DNA of 64,000 nucleotides. Source: Paenibacillus alvei DSM 29 (lineage in GTDB: Bacteria > Bacillota > Bacilli > Paenibacillales > Paenibacillaceae). Location: assembly GCF_000293805.1 (NCBI RefSeq), contig NZ_AMBZ01000009.1, positions 1 through 64,000 on the forward strand, in the 5' to 3' direction. The translations under genes were made by a program, and so were the position numbers. Below, one piece after another: positions 40,570 through 50,808 of this stretch (its first letter is position 1; every line of letters starts with the position of its first letter). A model generated the notes under the pieces. It was not told where the DNA came from. It did not search any database and saw nothing but the letters and a program-made list of their open reading frames with translations.

Positions 40570-41277
40570 ATGATAATGTTGAACACATGGAAAACGATAC
40601 TGCTGGCAGGGATGCTTGTTATTTCCCTAACTGCTTGTGCAAATCAAAATGGCGGAACATCTTCGATGGCAGTTGATACAGAAACCTCAACGAACAAAGA
40701 CGCAACAACGCTAAAAGAAGCCGCAACATCAATGAATGAAAATGATGAATTGAAATCGTTGTTCAAAAAAAGTGTATTCTTTGGCGATTCCATTACAGAA
40801 GGGTTTATGTTTCATGATGTTTTAGACATCAGGAATGTATTTGGAGAGGCCGGCAAAACAGCCTTCTTCGCGGTAAAAGACAATGACGCGGCCAAGCTGG
40901 TCGAGAGAAATCCTGAGCATTTATTTATCGCTCTCGGCTCAGATGACATCCTCTGGCCAACGGATAATCCGTTGCAGTTCGCGATTCAACAATATGGCTT
41001 GCTGCTCGACCAGATCAAAGAGAAGCTCCCTTCAACCAAAATAACGATATTGTCGGTAACCCCGGTAACAGAGAAAGCATTAAAAGAAGAGCCGCGGTAC
41101 TCCAATATTGCCGCTTACAATCAAATGTTGAAAGAACTGGCTGGCAAAAAACAAGTGAAGTTTGTAGATGTATCCTCTATTGCTGAGCAGAATCCAGCTC
41201 TCTATGAGGAGGACGGCATTCATTTCAAAGCTGAATTTTATCCGCTTCTGCTCGACTTTCTGAAAGGCGAACTGTAA
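40570..41277 (+). CDS. SGNH-hydrolase lipoprotein
   Basis: A 235-residue lipoprotein (lipobox VISLTACANQ). The SGNH fold is marked by block I FFGDSITEGFM (Ser nucleophile), a block III-like IALGSDDI (family GxND) and block V YEEDGIHFKAEFYP (Asp and His). Such enzymes add or remove acetyl groups on surface glycans. It begins the cluster with MBOAT, DHHW and DUF4358 genes, pointing to O-acetyl transfer to an extracellular polymer. ATG 40570 follows AGGAG. A truncated paralogue lies at 50179. Confidence 0.85.
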   Translation: MIMLNTWKTILLAGMLVISLTACANQNGGTSSMAVDTETSTNKDATTLKEAATSMNENDELKSLFKKSVFFGDSITEGFMFHDVLDIRNVFGEAGKTAFFAVKDNDAAKLVERNPEHLFIALGSDDILWPTDNPLQFAIQQYGLLLDQIKEKLPSTKITILSVTPVTEKALKEEPRYSNIAAYNQMLKELAGKKQVKFVDVSSIAEQNPALYEEDGIHFKAEFYPLLLDFLKGEL

Positions 41278-41305
41278 TACGCTTCGCATGAAGGAGGTCG
41301 ACGAG

Positions 41306-42713
41306 TGTTGGTATTTAGCAGTCTGATTTTTTGTACCTGTTTTTGCCGATGACCCTTCTCATCTATTTTATAGCACCGAATCAACTGCGAAATGTAATTT
41401 TGATTGTAGCAAGCTTAGTGTTCTATGCATGGGGAGAACCTGTTTACATCTTTCTCATGATCTTTTCAACTGTAATCGATTATGGGTATGGGTTGCTTAT
41501 TGATAAATATCGGTATCGAAAAAGTACAGCTAGAGCATTGTTGGTCTGTTCCCTTGTCGGAAATCTTGGGATTCTCGGTTTCTTTAAATATTACGGATTT
41601 CTGGTTGAGAACCTCAATTCGCTGTTTGGCTTGCATGTAGAAGTAACGACACTCCCGCTCCCTGTAGGCATTTCCTTTTACACATTCCAAACCATGTCTT
41701 ATATTATCGACGTGTATCGAGATAAGGTTCCCGTTCAGAAAAATCTGATCGCTTTCGGCACCTATGTGACGATGTTCCCGCAGCTTGTTGCAGGGCCTAT
41801 CGTTGCATACGGTGATGTTGCGAAACAACTTATACTGCGAAAGATTACATTATCGCGATTTGGGGAAGGCACACAATTGTTCGTTAGAGGCCTTGCAAAA
41901 AAGGTGCTGCTTGCGAATCATATCGGCATGCTCTGGTCAAGCATCAAAGCATCACCTGCGTCTGACTTAACCGTAGCATCTTCTTGGATCGGCATTCTTG
42001 CCTTTAGCCTGCAAATCTATTTCGACTTCAGTGGATATTCAGATATGGCGCGCGGCCTTGGCAAAATGTTCGGTTTTGAGCTCACAAAGAATTTCAATTA
42101 TCCGTATATTTCAACCAGTGTCTCAGAGTTTTGGCGTAGATGGCACATATCACTAGGTTCTTGGTTCCGGGAGTACGTATACATTCCTCTAGGCGGGAAC
42201 AGGGTAAGGGGCGTGAAGCAGTTCCGCAATTTATTTGTTGTATGGTTCCTGACCGGATTGTGGCATGGTGCAAGCTGGAATTTCATCATATGGGGTCTTT
42301 ATTTCGGATGCTTTATTGCGATTGAGAAGCTGTTCCTGCATAAATGGTTGATGCATCTCCCTCGCGTAATGGGGAATTTATATACACTTTTCATAGTCAT
42401 GGTGGGATGGGTATTCTTTGATCTAGATGGTTTATCGGCAGCCATCTCATTTCTAGAAGCTATGTTTGGCTTCAGCACATACCATTATGCTGATAACAAC
42501 ACTTATTATTATTTGTCGACGAATCTAGTTGTATTGCTGCTTGCAATGCTAGCAGCTACGCCGTTGCCGAGGAAGATGTTGTCAGCACTGAAAAAAAGAT
42601 ACCCATTAGGGAGCGCAATTTTATCGCCAATCGTTTATGTTCTATTCCTGTTACTCTCAACAGCTTATTTGGTCAATGACACGTATAATCCCTTCTTGTA
42701 CTTTAGATTTTAA
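41306..42713 (+). CDS. MBOAT-family O-acyltransferase (AlgI/DltB type), frameshifted at the 5' end
   Basis: About 468 residues, many TM helices. Core: LPLPVGISFYTFQTMSYIID, FPQLVAGPIV, IYFDFSGYSDMARGLGKMFG, SEFWRRWHISLGSWFREYVY and the catalytic His in FLTGLWHGASWNFIIWG. It moves acetyl groups across the membrane for glycan acetylation. GTG 41306 follows AAGGAGG and begins VLVFSSLI, as expected; the T5 run at 41328-41332 then puts it out of frame with YLFLPMTLLIYF. One indel there (two more T, or one fewer) restores it. As written the longest frame begins at TTG 41331 without a ribosome site. Confidence 0.9.
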
Positions 42714-42753
42714 GAAAATGGTACATCACATCTTACTAAGGAGGTGATTTCAC

Positions 42754-43902
42754 TTGAATCGTTATGACAAGTTGTCTCAGTCTGTTATCGCTGTATTGTT
42801 TCTTTCACTAATCGGCCTTATTTTCATACTCAACCTGATCCTGCCGAAGCGGGAATTCTCAGAGGAAGAAAATCGGAAGCTTGAGCAGTTACCGACGTTT
42901 TCATTTCACAGCTTTATTTCGGGGAAGTTCACATCCAACTTTGAGAAGTTTATGACGGATCAATTCGTAGTTAGAGATGTATGGGTCGGTGTAAAGTCAA
43001 ATGCGGATCAAGCGATAGGTAAAAAAGAAAGTAACGGTGTGTATCTTGGTAAAGACGGCTATTTAATTCAGAAATTCGCTGAAATAAATAAAAAAGAGCT
43101 CGAAGAGAAAATTCAATCGATCAATGCTTTTCATTCTGCGACGCCTGACCTTAATAAGTATGTAATCCTTGCTCCAACCGCTGTTAGTGTGCTGCAAAGC
43201 AAGCTCCCTACATACGTATCTGAGAATCGAGAGCTGGACGCTCTTCATACCGTAAAAACTTCTTTGAATCCAGGGATTCGCTATGTTGATGTATACCCAG
43301 TGCTCTCTTTGCATCAGAATGAACCGATCTATTATAAAACCGATCATCATTGGACAAGTAAGGGTGCTTACTATGCGTACCAGCAGCTAAGCAATTGGAT
43401 GGGGTTCAAGCCGGTGAAGGAAGAGGAATTCGATATACAGACGGTAACATCCGATTTCTATGGTTCCTTATATTCAAAGAGCGGATTTAGGAATTTGCAC
43501 CCGGACAGCATAGATTTGTATGTGCCGAAGCACGAAGGGAAGGTAACCGTCGATTATGTCGAAGAGGAACAGTCCACGAATTCGATGTATGCGATGGACA
43601 ATGTGAAGAAGAAGGACAAGTACACCGTATTTTTTAACGGCAATCATTCTATGATTCAGATTAAAACAAGTAATCACGAAGGAAAGAAACTGCTGGTGAT
43701 CAAGGATTCCTATGCGAACAGCTTCGTACCTTTTTTAACATCGCATTTCAGTGAAATTTATATGGTTGACCTTCGATATGATGAAGGAGATGTTGCTGCG
43801 CTTGCGAAACAGCATCAAATCCATGACATGTTGATTCTGTATAACATGAATACATTCATTGAAGATCCATCGATCAATTATATAGCGAACGAAGAAGGGT
43901 AA
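42754..43902 (+). CDS. DHHW-family protein (AlgX/AlgJ-like acetyltransferase)
   Basis: A 382-residue protein with one N-terminal membrane anchor (VIAVLFLSLIGLIFILNLIL). The name-giving motif is YYKTDHHWTSKGAYYAYQ, containing the catalytic Asp-His pair, with LLVIKDSYANSFVPFL carrying the serine (GDSY-like). AlgX/AlgJ relatives take acetyl from the MBOAT partner and place it on the polysaccharide outside the cell. TTG 42754 follows AGGAGG. It sits directly after the MBOAT gene. Confidence 0.9.
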   Translation: MNRYDKLSQSVIAVLFLSLIGLIFILNLILPKREFSEEENRKLEQLPTFSFHSFISGKFTSNFEKFMTDQFVVRDVWVGVKSNADQAIGKKESNGVYLGKDGYLIQKFAEINKKELEEKIQSINAFHSATPDLNKYVILAPTAVSVLQSKLPTYVSENRELDALHTVKTSLNPGIRYVDVYPVLSLHQNEPIYYKTDHHWTSKGAYYAYQQLSNWMGFKPVKEEEFDIQTVTSDFYGSLYSKSGFRNLHPDSIDLYVPKHEGKVTVDYVEEEQSTNSMYAMDNVKKKDKYTVFFNGNHSMIQIKTSNHEGKKLLVIKDSYANSFVPFLTSHFSEIYMVDLRYDEGDVAALAKQHQIHDMLILYNMNTFIEDPSINYIANEEG

Positions 43903-43917
43903 GGAAGGAGCGGGATC

Positions 43918-44417
43918 ATGCCCATGAACTTTTATCATCATATTGCTAGAAATAAACGTTTCTTTGCATTACTCCTATTCATCTTTGCAATTAGCGCATT
44001 AGTAGGATGTGCTTCGGAGCAGTCAGACATTAATGTGTCTGCTGCCAAGATAGAGGATCAGATGAAACAATCGGTCAAGTTCGATAAGCTGAAAAAGGGG
44101 ACGCGCATAAGCTGAAGAAGCTGTACGACCTTGGTACAGAACAAGTTGAGGACTTCTTGGTATATACTGCTTCTTCTAACGTCAGAGCGGATGAAATTGT
44201 TGTCATTAAAGTGAAGGATGAAAGTCAGATAGATAGTGTCAAGGCAAGTATTGCACGAAGAATCGACGCTCAAGCAGTTAAATTTAAGGATTATCGCCCT
44301 GATGAATATGCTCTTCTTGAAAAACACGTACTAAAGGTGAAATCTCACTATGTTCTGTTTGCGGTCTCAGCTGATGCTGAGCAGATCGAAAAGGCATTTG
44401 ACGAAGCATTAAAGTAA
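43918..44417 (+). CDS. DUF4358 lipoprotein, frameshifted
   Basis: A lipoprotein (signal FFALLLFIFAISALVGCASE). After the A5-G4 run at 44092-44100 the frame is lost; adding one base gives KKGDAHKLKKLYDLGTEQ, VEDFLVYTASSNVRADEIVV and IKVKDESQIDSVKASI, the DUF4358 domain, and a 166-residue protein. DUF4358 genes commonly follow MBOAT and DHHW genes in Firmicutes; the role in acetylation is unknown. ATG 43918 follows AAGGAG. Confidence 0.85.
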
Positions 44418-44495
44418 AAATAGGTTACTGAACGATTCGGCCTATTGCGGGAAAGCATCAAACAGGTCGTATGTACAAGATTTATATGGTTATCG

Positions 44496-44529
44496 GCTGC
44501 ATCAGAACATTTTTCTGGTGCAGCTTTTT
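44496..44529 (+). terminator. Terminator of the O-acetylation operon
   Basis: GCTGCATCAGA and TCTGGTGCAGC pair with one mismatch and run into T5. Confidence 0.8.
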
Positions 44530-44710
44530 GTATAGAAGGACTGATTATATCGGAAGGGTTATAAAACATATCGTCCATCGCCGCTATGGTTTTCTTGTAC
44601 ACTTAGCAGCAAACTTATGTTACCATCAAATAGGTATTATATTCCATAAGGACTTATAACGTCAAAAATAGATTGTTGAGCTAACCATAAATAAATTAGT
44701 GGAGATGTCC

Positions 44711-45403
44711 ATGATCAAAGTACTTGTGGTCGATGACGAGAGCAGCATCCAGGCGGCCTTAGTGTACGCGCTGAGCAGGGAAGGTTATGAGGTGGAGACA
44801 GCAGCCGACGGTCAGGAGGCGCTGGAAAAGGTGGAGACGTTCTCGCCCGAAGTTATGGTGCTCGATGTCATGATGCCTCGTGTAAGCGGTTATGACGTAT
44901 GCCGCAAGCTGGATGGACAGCCGCGGCCTGCGATTCTGCTGCTGACTGTCAAGAATGATATTGTCGATAAAGTGCTGGGGCTGGAGCTGGGCGCTGACGA
45001 TTACATGACCAAGCCTTTTGATATGCGGGAGCTGTTGGCCAGAGTCAAGGCTCTATCACGCCGGGGAGGTTATGTACAACAAATGCAGCAGGAGCAGCAA
45101 CAGGATGTGCTGAGATTGGGGGATTTAACCGCAGAGATGTTCAGCCGCACGGTATCTATCGAAGGAGAACTGCTGGATTTAACGCCTAAGGAATTTGATC
45201 TGCTGGTCTTGCTGATGCGCAATCCGGGTCGAGTCTATTCACGGGAAATGCTGCTGGAGAAGGTATGGGATATGGATTTTGCGGGCGGCACCCGCACCGT
45301 AGACATCCATGTACAGCGGCTGCGCAAAAAGCTGGGCACTCACCATGGACTTATTCAGACCGTGTACGGAATCGGCTATAAAAGCACGGGTCACCCTAGA
45401 TGA
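44711..45403 (+). CDS. OmpR-family response regulator
   Basis: A 230-residue regulator. Receiver: LVVDDESSIQAALVYAL, VMVLDVMMPRVSGYDVC (phosphoacceptor), ILLLTVKND, DDYMTKPFDMRELLARV. Winged helix: LTPKEFDLLVLLMRNPGRVY, REMLLEKVWDMDFAGGTRTV, QTVYGIGYKS. ATG 44711 follows TGGAGA. The stop overlaps the next ATG by ATGA. From here to about 49 kb the DNA looks visibly GC-richer than the upstream genes. Confidence 0.92.
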   Translation: MIKVLVVDDESSIQAALVYALSREGYEVETAADGQEALEKVETFSPEVMVLDVMMPRVSGYDVCRKLDGQPRPAILLLTVKNDIVDKVLGLELGADDYMTKPFDMRELLARVKALSRRGGYVQQMQQEQQQDVLRLGDLTAEMFSRTVSIEGELLDLTPKEFDLLVLLMRNPGRVYSREMLLEKVWDMDFAGGTRTVDIHVQRLRKKLGTHHGLIQTVYGIGYKSTGHPR

Positions 45404-46937
45404 CCGGAAAATTTCGACTGGGCCTAAAGGGGAAAATGTCTTTGCTGCTCGCCCTGCTGCTGGTTTTTGCGTGACCTGCCTGAGCGTGCTGGTGCTGAGC
45501 GGCATCCGGGAGAACCAGCGAACCATGCTTGAGCAGTCTTTTACCCGCCAGGTAGAAGCTGCTAATCTGCGCGTGCGGGAAGAATATCTGACCGAAGACA
45601 GGATGCCGCCGAATCAGTTTATGCAGCAGATGGGTCAACGGCTGGCCGTGGATTTGGGCGCACAAAGCGGCATGGCGGTGACTCTGTATACGGTGGATGG
45701 CTCCATTGCCGGCACCTCGCTGCCGTTTCATCCGCAGGCCGATGTGCAGGATGCGCTGCAAATTACAACACAGGGGCAGTCGGCGTACATTACCGAAGGG
45801 GATCAACTATTGTTTCTGGCTCCCCTGTACAATGCCGAGCAGCATCTTGGCACGGTGCAGTTTCATGCTTTGCTCACCGAGCAAAATACGTTTTACGCTC
45901 AAATTCGCCAGTTGTTTCTAGTTGCCGGAGGCATCGTGCTGGGTGTCGGTTTTCTCATTGGTTACGTGTATGTCCGGCGGCAGGTCAATGTCATTGACAA
46001 AATGAACAGGGCGGCATCGCAAATTGGGCAAGGCGATTATCTATCGGGTCCTTCGGTAGTCAGAAAGGATGAGCTGGGGGAGCTTGCACAAGGAATCTAT
46101 GAGATGAGCAGGAGCATCTCCACGTCAGTCGGTGCTCTGCATGAAGAAAAGCAGAAGCTGCTAGAAACGGTGGGGAGACTGCGAGAACTGGAGCAGCAGC
46201 AGAAGCAGTTCATCGGCAATATCAGCCATGAGCTGAAGACACCGTTAACCTCGATTATCGCGTACGCCGACCTATTGAATATGTACAGCGATGATCCTGC
46301 CCTGTTGGATGATGCCGGAAGGCGCATCCATAAGGAGGCACAGAGGCTGTACAGTCTTGTAGAGAAGGCGCTGCAGTTGTCAGCGATGGATGTTTACGAG
46401 TTTGAGACACATGCGATGGCGGTGTCGCTGCAGCCATTGCTGGAGGAAGCTGTGGCCCAGCTGCAAGGAAAGGCGGACATCTGCAGGGTTACGATCCATA
46501 CTTCGCTTGCTGCAGGTGAGGTGTGGGCCGATCCGGAGAACGTAATGCATATCATGCTAAATTTGCTGGACAATGCGGTGAAATATAACCGACCAGGCGG
46601 ACAAATTCACCTGCTAAACTACCCTGTAGCGTCAGCAGACGGAGCACATCGGATGATCATCGAGGTTGCCGATACAGGAATCGGCATTCCAGAGGAAGCT
46701 GTATCCCGCATTTTCGATCCGTTCTATACAGTCAGTAGAGACCGATCAAGAACCAGTGGCGGAACAGGACTTGGGTTAGCGCTGGTTCGCAATCTGGCTG
46801 AGAAGCAAGGGGGAACGGTGCAGCTTGCCGAGACGGGATCGGGCGGTTCGCGGTTCAGGGTTGAGCTTCCACTACATGCTCCTGGTTTGAAAGTTCAATC
46901 TATACTCCCATACAAAGGCGAAGCCCGGAATGAATGA
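45400..46937 (+). CDS. Sensor histidine kinase, frameshifted at the 5' end
   Basis: ATG 45400 (ATGA overlap) opens MTGKFRLGLKGKMSLLLALL and meets TGA at 45472. With one more T in the T5 run at 45464-45468 it goes on LVFCVTCLSVLVLSGIREN and gives 512 residues. TM1 is in that region, TM2 near 190 (LFLVAGGIVLGVGFLIGYVY); then HAMP, H box QFIGNISHELKTPLTSII, N box IMLNLLDNAVKYNRPGG, G boxes EVADTGIGIP and SGGTGLGLALVRN. A GTG/TTG frame from 45309 would start inside the regulator and is unlikely. Confidence 0.88.
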
Positions 46938-46953
46938 AATCATCCGGGCTCTT
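46921..46953 (+). terminator. Weak terminator after the kinase
   Basis: AAGCCCGGA and TCCGGGCT form an 8-bp stem that includes the kinase stop region; the trailing CTTC is a poor T tract. Confidence 0.5.
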
Positions 46954-47138
46954 CACAATGGTTAAGCGTTCAGCTTTCTGAATTGTTTACAAGTTCGTTA
47001 CAAGCCAGATATGTTTGCGCAATATTGTCTCGCTATTCTAAGGGCATGGGGGAGCTTGCAGCCGGTTGGTTCGGAAGGAGACAACAACTGGATCAAGCGA
47101 CCTGGGTCTGAATAACATTATTGAGCAGGAGGACCCCG

Positions 47139-48302
47139 ATGAAGATCAACAAAGGAATATACAGCGCCGTACTGCTTGCCGCGACTTTCCTGTCATCCGG
47201 CATCTTATTCGGCTGTAACGCAGAGCAGAAGATCAGCACGCCGGTTACAATAGGCCAAACCAGCGCCGGAGAGGGAGGAGGAAAACGTGAACTGATAGTC
47301 GTCAAGGAGAGCAAACCGCCCGCTGAGCAGGGAATTTCCGTTCAGCGCATACACCGGATTGATGGCGCTAATATAGAGAAATGGCTGTCAGACCATGAAC
47401 TGGATATCCAGGTAACCACGTTGGAGAAGCAGGTCACCGCTGCGAAAGAAGCGCAATATAGCTACCACCGGTTCCGTTATGATCTAGAGACAGGAGAGCG
47501 GCAGAGCATCAAGGAACAGACAGGAGCGGGTCAGGATGAGGTCATCAAATCATTTCGATCACCTGATGGGAAATATAGCTTCATTCAGACTTGGAAGAAT
47601 AAATATGAGGCCGTGAATGCGATCAAAAATATGGTTACAGGCGAGCAGCGTGAAGTCGCGGTCGACAATTATATGGAAGTAGGCGGCTGGCTCAATAATG
47701 ACTCCTATATTCTTGCCGCCGGCTCGATGGAGGGCCGAGGCGAGATATGGAACATATCCGTGGATGGTACCCGGAAAAAGATCGATCTGCAGGATCCCGA
47801 AATCGAGATTTTCACCGAATTTGCTGTGGGTAACGGGAAGATTTATTACACAGATGCCAAAAGCCGTCTGAAAAGCTTCGCCCCTACACAATCTAAGCCA
47901 ACCCTGCTTGCGGCGGATGTCTCCACGTTGAGCCTGTCTCCCGACAGTCAGCGGATTGCCGTCTCCACGGCAGGAAGCAGTGGGAAGGAAGAATCTCGTC
48001 TGCTCATCTACGATACGGGTGGTCATGTACAAGGTTTGCTAATTGGGAAAGGTGATGTGCTGACCTACCCATCCTGGTCTCCCGATTCCTCCAAGCTGGC
48101 CTTCGCGGTTTATACCGAGGATAAGGGCGGCATGAATGGTGTCTATATTTTTGATACAGTCTCCGGCAAGGTATCGCCGCTAGGGTTGACGTACTACCCG
48201 GCATATCCGTTAAGCTGGAACCCTTCCGGCTCCAGACTGGGTATCACCGTGAATGACAAAGAAAAGCTTACCGTAACCCATATTGTCGATTTCAAAATGT
48301 GA
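47139..48302 (+). CDS. Beta-propeller (TolB-like) lipoprotein
   Basis: A 387-residue lipoprotein (SSGILFGCNAEQ lipobox). Repeated WD/PD40-type blades are seen: SFRSPDGKYSFIQTWKN, STLSLSPDSQRIAVSTAGSS, YPSWSPDSSKLAFAVYTED and PLSWNPSGSRLGITVND. Such TolB-like propellers bind partners at the cell surface. ATG 47139 follows AGGAGGA. It lies in line with the two-component pair before and the stalk protein 27 bases after. No catalytic function is suggested. Confidence 0.82.
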   Translation: MKINKGIYSAVLLAATFLSSGILFGCNAEQKISTPVTIGQTSAGEGGGKRELIVVKESKPPAEQGISVQRIHRIDGANIEKWLSDHELDIQVTTLEKQVTAAKEAQYSYHRFRYDLETGERQSIKEQTGAGQDEVIKSFRSPDGKYSFIQTWKNKYEAVNAIKNMVTGEQREVAVDNYMEVGGWLNNDSYILAAGSMEGRGEIWNISVDGTRKKIDLQDPEIEIFTEFAVGNGKIYYTDAKSRLKSFAPTQSKPTLLAADVSTLSLSPDSQRIAVSTAGSSGKEESRLLIYDTGGHVQGLLIGKGDVLTYPSWSPDSSKLAFAVYTEDKGGMNGVYIFDTVSGKVSPLGLTYYPAYPLSWNPSGSRLGITVNDKEKLTVTHIVDFKM

Positions 48303-48329
48303 ATTTGTTCAATAAAGGAGAGATTCATT

Positions 48330-49034
48330 GTGAAAAAAACACTTCTGTCCGCTATCGTATTGGGAATGACTTTATCGGGAGCCGCTGGTGTATATGCCGG
48401 AAGCAAGCTGGAGAAGATCAACGTTTATCTCAATCACGGCATTACCTTTCAAGTAAACGGAAGCGATCAATCTTTAACAGATAGTAATGGCAATAAGCTG
48501 GTGCCGATCACCTATCAAAATACGACGTATTTGCCTGTGCGGGCCATTTCCGACATGACTGGAATCAATGTCGGGTACGATGCCGCCAGCCAGCAGATTC
48601 GGCTGAAAACGAAGCAGACCGGCGATAGCCAGCCAGCAGGGGAATGGACAACGATCAATTACAATAAAGCACAGATAAAGGCGATCAAAGAGGCTTACGC
48701 TGATTTTGAATCCTTTGAAACGGCCTATGCTCCAAAGCAAATGGCCAAAACCGACAGCTATGTTAAAGCTGTAGCTTCGAGCGATGGAGTCAATTTGATT
48801 TTTAAGCATATGACTGTTAATGTGTCGCCACGTGATTATTCGAGCGACTATACATTCAAGGAGGTAAAGCTGTCCAACGGCGTCAGCGCCAAGTGGTATA
48901 CACCTTCCAAAACGCCGTTGCTTGGTTTCAAACTGGACGACCGGACGGTGACAATCAGTTCCCCTGATGGGACCCTGAGCAGCAGTCAAATCGAACAGGT
49001 CGCTGTTAGTGTAGCGAAACTGACTGATAATTAA
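48330..49034 (+). CDS. Copper-amine-oxidase-N ('stalk') domain protein
   Basis: A 234-residue secreted protein. GTG 48330 follows AAAGGAG. The signal peptide is KKTLLSAIVLGMTLSGAAGV ending YAG; residues 28-95 form the stalk domain: VYLNHGITFQVNG, LVPITYQNTTYLPVRAISDM and GINVGYDAASQQIRL. The C-terminal half has no motif I recognise. Stalk domains are common cell-wall modules in Paenibacillus. Last gene of its unit; a strong terminator follows. Confidence 0.85.
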   Translation: MKKTLLSAIVLGMTLSGAAGVYAGSKLEKINVYLNHGITFQVNGSDQSLTDSNGNKLVPITYQNTTYLPVRAISDMTGINVGYDAASQQIRLKTKQTGDSQPAGEWTTINYNKAQIKAIKEAYADFESFETAYAPKQMAKTDSYVKAVASSDGVNLIFKHMTVNVSPRDYSSDYTFKEVKLSNGVSAKWYTPSKTPLLGFKLDDRTVTISSPDGTLSSSQIEQVAVSVAKLTDN

Positions 49035-49035
49035 C

Positions 49036-49076
49036 AAAATCCCCCCTGATGAAGTTGAAATCAGGGGGGATTTTTT
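49036..49076. terminator. Strong terminator after the stalk gene
   Basis: AAAATCCCCCCTGAT and ATCAGGGGGGATTTT are exact 15-base complements around a nine-base loop, followed by T. Confidence 0.9.
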
Positions 49077-49160
49077 AACCCGAAACAAGGAACTCGATCA
49101 ACGGGCACACTTAGATACATAAAAGGTGAGGCAAACAATACGGCTATTCAAAATTTCACA

Positions 49161-49913
49161 TTAGAGACGTTTATCTTTCTGGAAATTTAGACGGAAGTGT
49201 TTTGCATCGCTGTATACACTGAATTTATATCCTTTCTCTTTATAAAATGTAATGATTTCAGGAAGTGCTTGTAAGGTTTGAGCTCTTTCATGCATCAGCA
49301 CCACTTCTACTTGTTCAGTTGTCTGCTTTTTAACATTTTCGATAATCTGATTCGGATTATCCTTCAACTCCCAATCATGTGAATCAACAGTCCAATCCCA
49401 AACTTTTAAGCCAGCCGCTACGATTTGATCCCTTATATATTGACTTTTTAGTCCTGGTACGGAACCGTAAGGTGCTCTTACTAGCTTAGGATTTGTATTG
49501 GTAATCACCTTAATAAGAGATAGTGTCTCTCTCATTTCGGGTACAAACTGTCCGTCATTATACAGCTTCTTATGGTTATGGGTCATACTATGTGCTCCAA
49601 TATAATGTCCTTCTTTACTTGCACGCTTCACATTCTCCTGAAATTTAGTAGTTTGTAGGTTATTGCCCTGCATAAAAAATGTTGCTTTTACATTGTATTC
49701 TTTTAGTACATCTAGAAATTGTCCAGTTAATTGACTAGGGCCATCATCAAATGTGAGATAAACAACTTTCTCTTTTGCCAATCCATCAATTGTAATAGGA
49801 TTTGATTTTCCTAATATAAAGAACAAATTAATTGAAGTTATAAGAACAATGCAAAAAGTTAAGGCCACCTTTCTTGCTCTACTTTTTCCAGTACCATGAC
49901 TTGAAATGCTCAT
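49161..49913 (-). CDS. Membrane-anchored polysaccharide deacetylase (NodB domain)
   Basis: A 250-residue protein with an N-terminal TM (VALTFCIVLITSINLFFIL). The NodB motifs are complete: VVYLTFDDGPSQ (motif 1, catalytic Asp), IGAHSMTHNHKKL (motif 2, zinc His pair), LVRAPYGSVPG (motif 3), WDWTVDSHDWE (motif 4) and VVLMHERAQT (motif 5). It removes N-acetyl groups from peptidoglycan or another amino-sugar polymer. ATG 49913 on the minus strand has a weak ribosome site (AAGGATGGAG). Single gene. Confidence 0.93.
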   Translation of the reverse strand: MSISSHGTGKSRARKVALTFCIVLITSINLFFILGKSNPITIDGLAKEKVVYLTFDDGPSQLTGQFLDVLKEYNVKATFFMQGNNLQTTKFQENVKRASKEGHYIGAHSMTHNHKKLYNDGQFVPEMRETLSLIKVITNTNPKLVRAPYGSVPGLKSQYIRDQIVAAGLKVWDWTVDSHDWELKDNPNQIIENVKKQTTEQVEVVLMHERAQTLQALPEIITFYKEKGYKFSVYSDAKHFRLNFQKDKRL

Positions 49914-50178
49914 TTTTCTACTCCATCCTTATTATGAAATGATTTTACATGAAAATGGAAATGTCCCATACATGAACAATAAGAAGAGTAATAGATGGAG
50001 ATGTAGAAGAGATGCAGATAAGATATAAATCATTTCAAGAATATCCGAAGGGACGGAATCAAATCAGTAAAACACTCGATATGGAGAGCGTCTGCACCCA
50101 GAATTGGATCTCCTCTGCACCCGATATTGATTTTTCTATTCTATGATATGGGTATCTTGCAAGAAGGAGATATTGCAT

Positions 50179-50437
50179 ATGAAAAGGGTTCAACGATGGG
50201 GAAGCATTATTCTATCAGCGGCGATTCTATGGACACTTGTAGCCTGCGGCGCGGCAGACGACAAGGGTCAACTCCGCTCGCTACGACACAGGCGCCTGCG
50301 GGCAGCGTTCAGGATTTGTTCTGCAGCAGCTTGTTCGTAGGCGACTCCATTATCGGGGGAACGATGACCTGCTGCCTGAAGCGAACGAAATGGGTTTAAC
50401 TGTTGGCTCAGACCATCCAGGCTGCGGCTGTGAATAA
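50179..50437 (+). pseudogene. Truncated, frameshifted SGNH lipoprotein remnant
   Basis: ATG 50179 (AAGGAG upstream) opens a lipoprotein signal (IILSAAILWTLVACGAADD). Adding one G at 50265-50267 leads to TPLATTQAPAGSVQDLF and LFVGDSIIGG, the SGNH block I as in the gene at 40570. The frame changes again to NDDLLPEANEMGLTVGSD and stops at 50435. The rest of the hydrolase is missing. It looks like a decayed paralogue. Confidence 0.6.
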
Positions 50438-50451
50438 GGAAACCCATTATT

Positions 50452-50482
50452 AGACTCTATCGTGCAAATCATGGTAGGGTCT
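50452..50482 (+). terminator. Terminator-like hairpin
   Basis: AGACTCTA and TAGGGTCT pair (one G-T) around a 15-base loop; TAATCATTTTC follows. Confidence 0.5.
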
Positions 50483-50808
50483 TAATCATTTTCTTCATGG
50501 ATACTCCACATCGTCGGAACGAATCATTGTTTCCACAACATGATCTTAAACCGTCTTACCTTGAAGATGAAAGTAGTGATTCTCTGTTAAACAAAGGTTT
50601 ACACGACATTGCATATAAGGTAGTATATAGATGTTAAATCGATCAGAAATTACCATTATAAATGTGTGAATGAAGGAGATTGAAGTCTTGTATTGGAGGT
50701 GATCTGAAAATTCAACCCGTTGCCCATCAAGATATGTTGCTTAGTTTCATTACTTCTTTAATAAGACAGCATCCTTGTTGATGAAGAGAAAGCTAAGAAG
50801 GAGGCATA
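50483..50808. other. Intergenic region ahead of the desaturase
   Basis: No gene could be supported. A short frame after TTGGAGGTGAT (about 50707-50781, IQPVAHQDMLLSFITSLI) has no usable start codon. Confidence 0.35.

Noticed and set aside
45309-45399. Kinase start inside the preceding response regulator
   Set aside because: It is an artefact of the frameshift; the natural start is the ATGA overlap at 45400.
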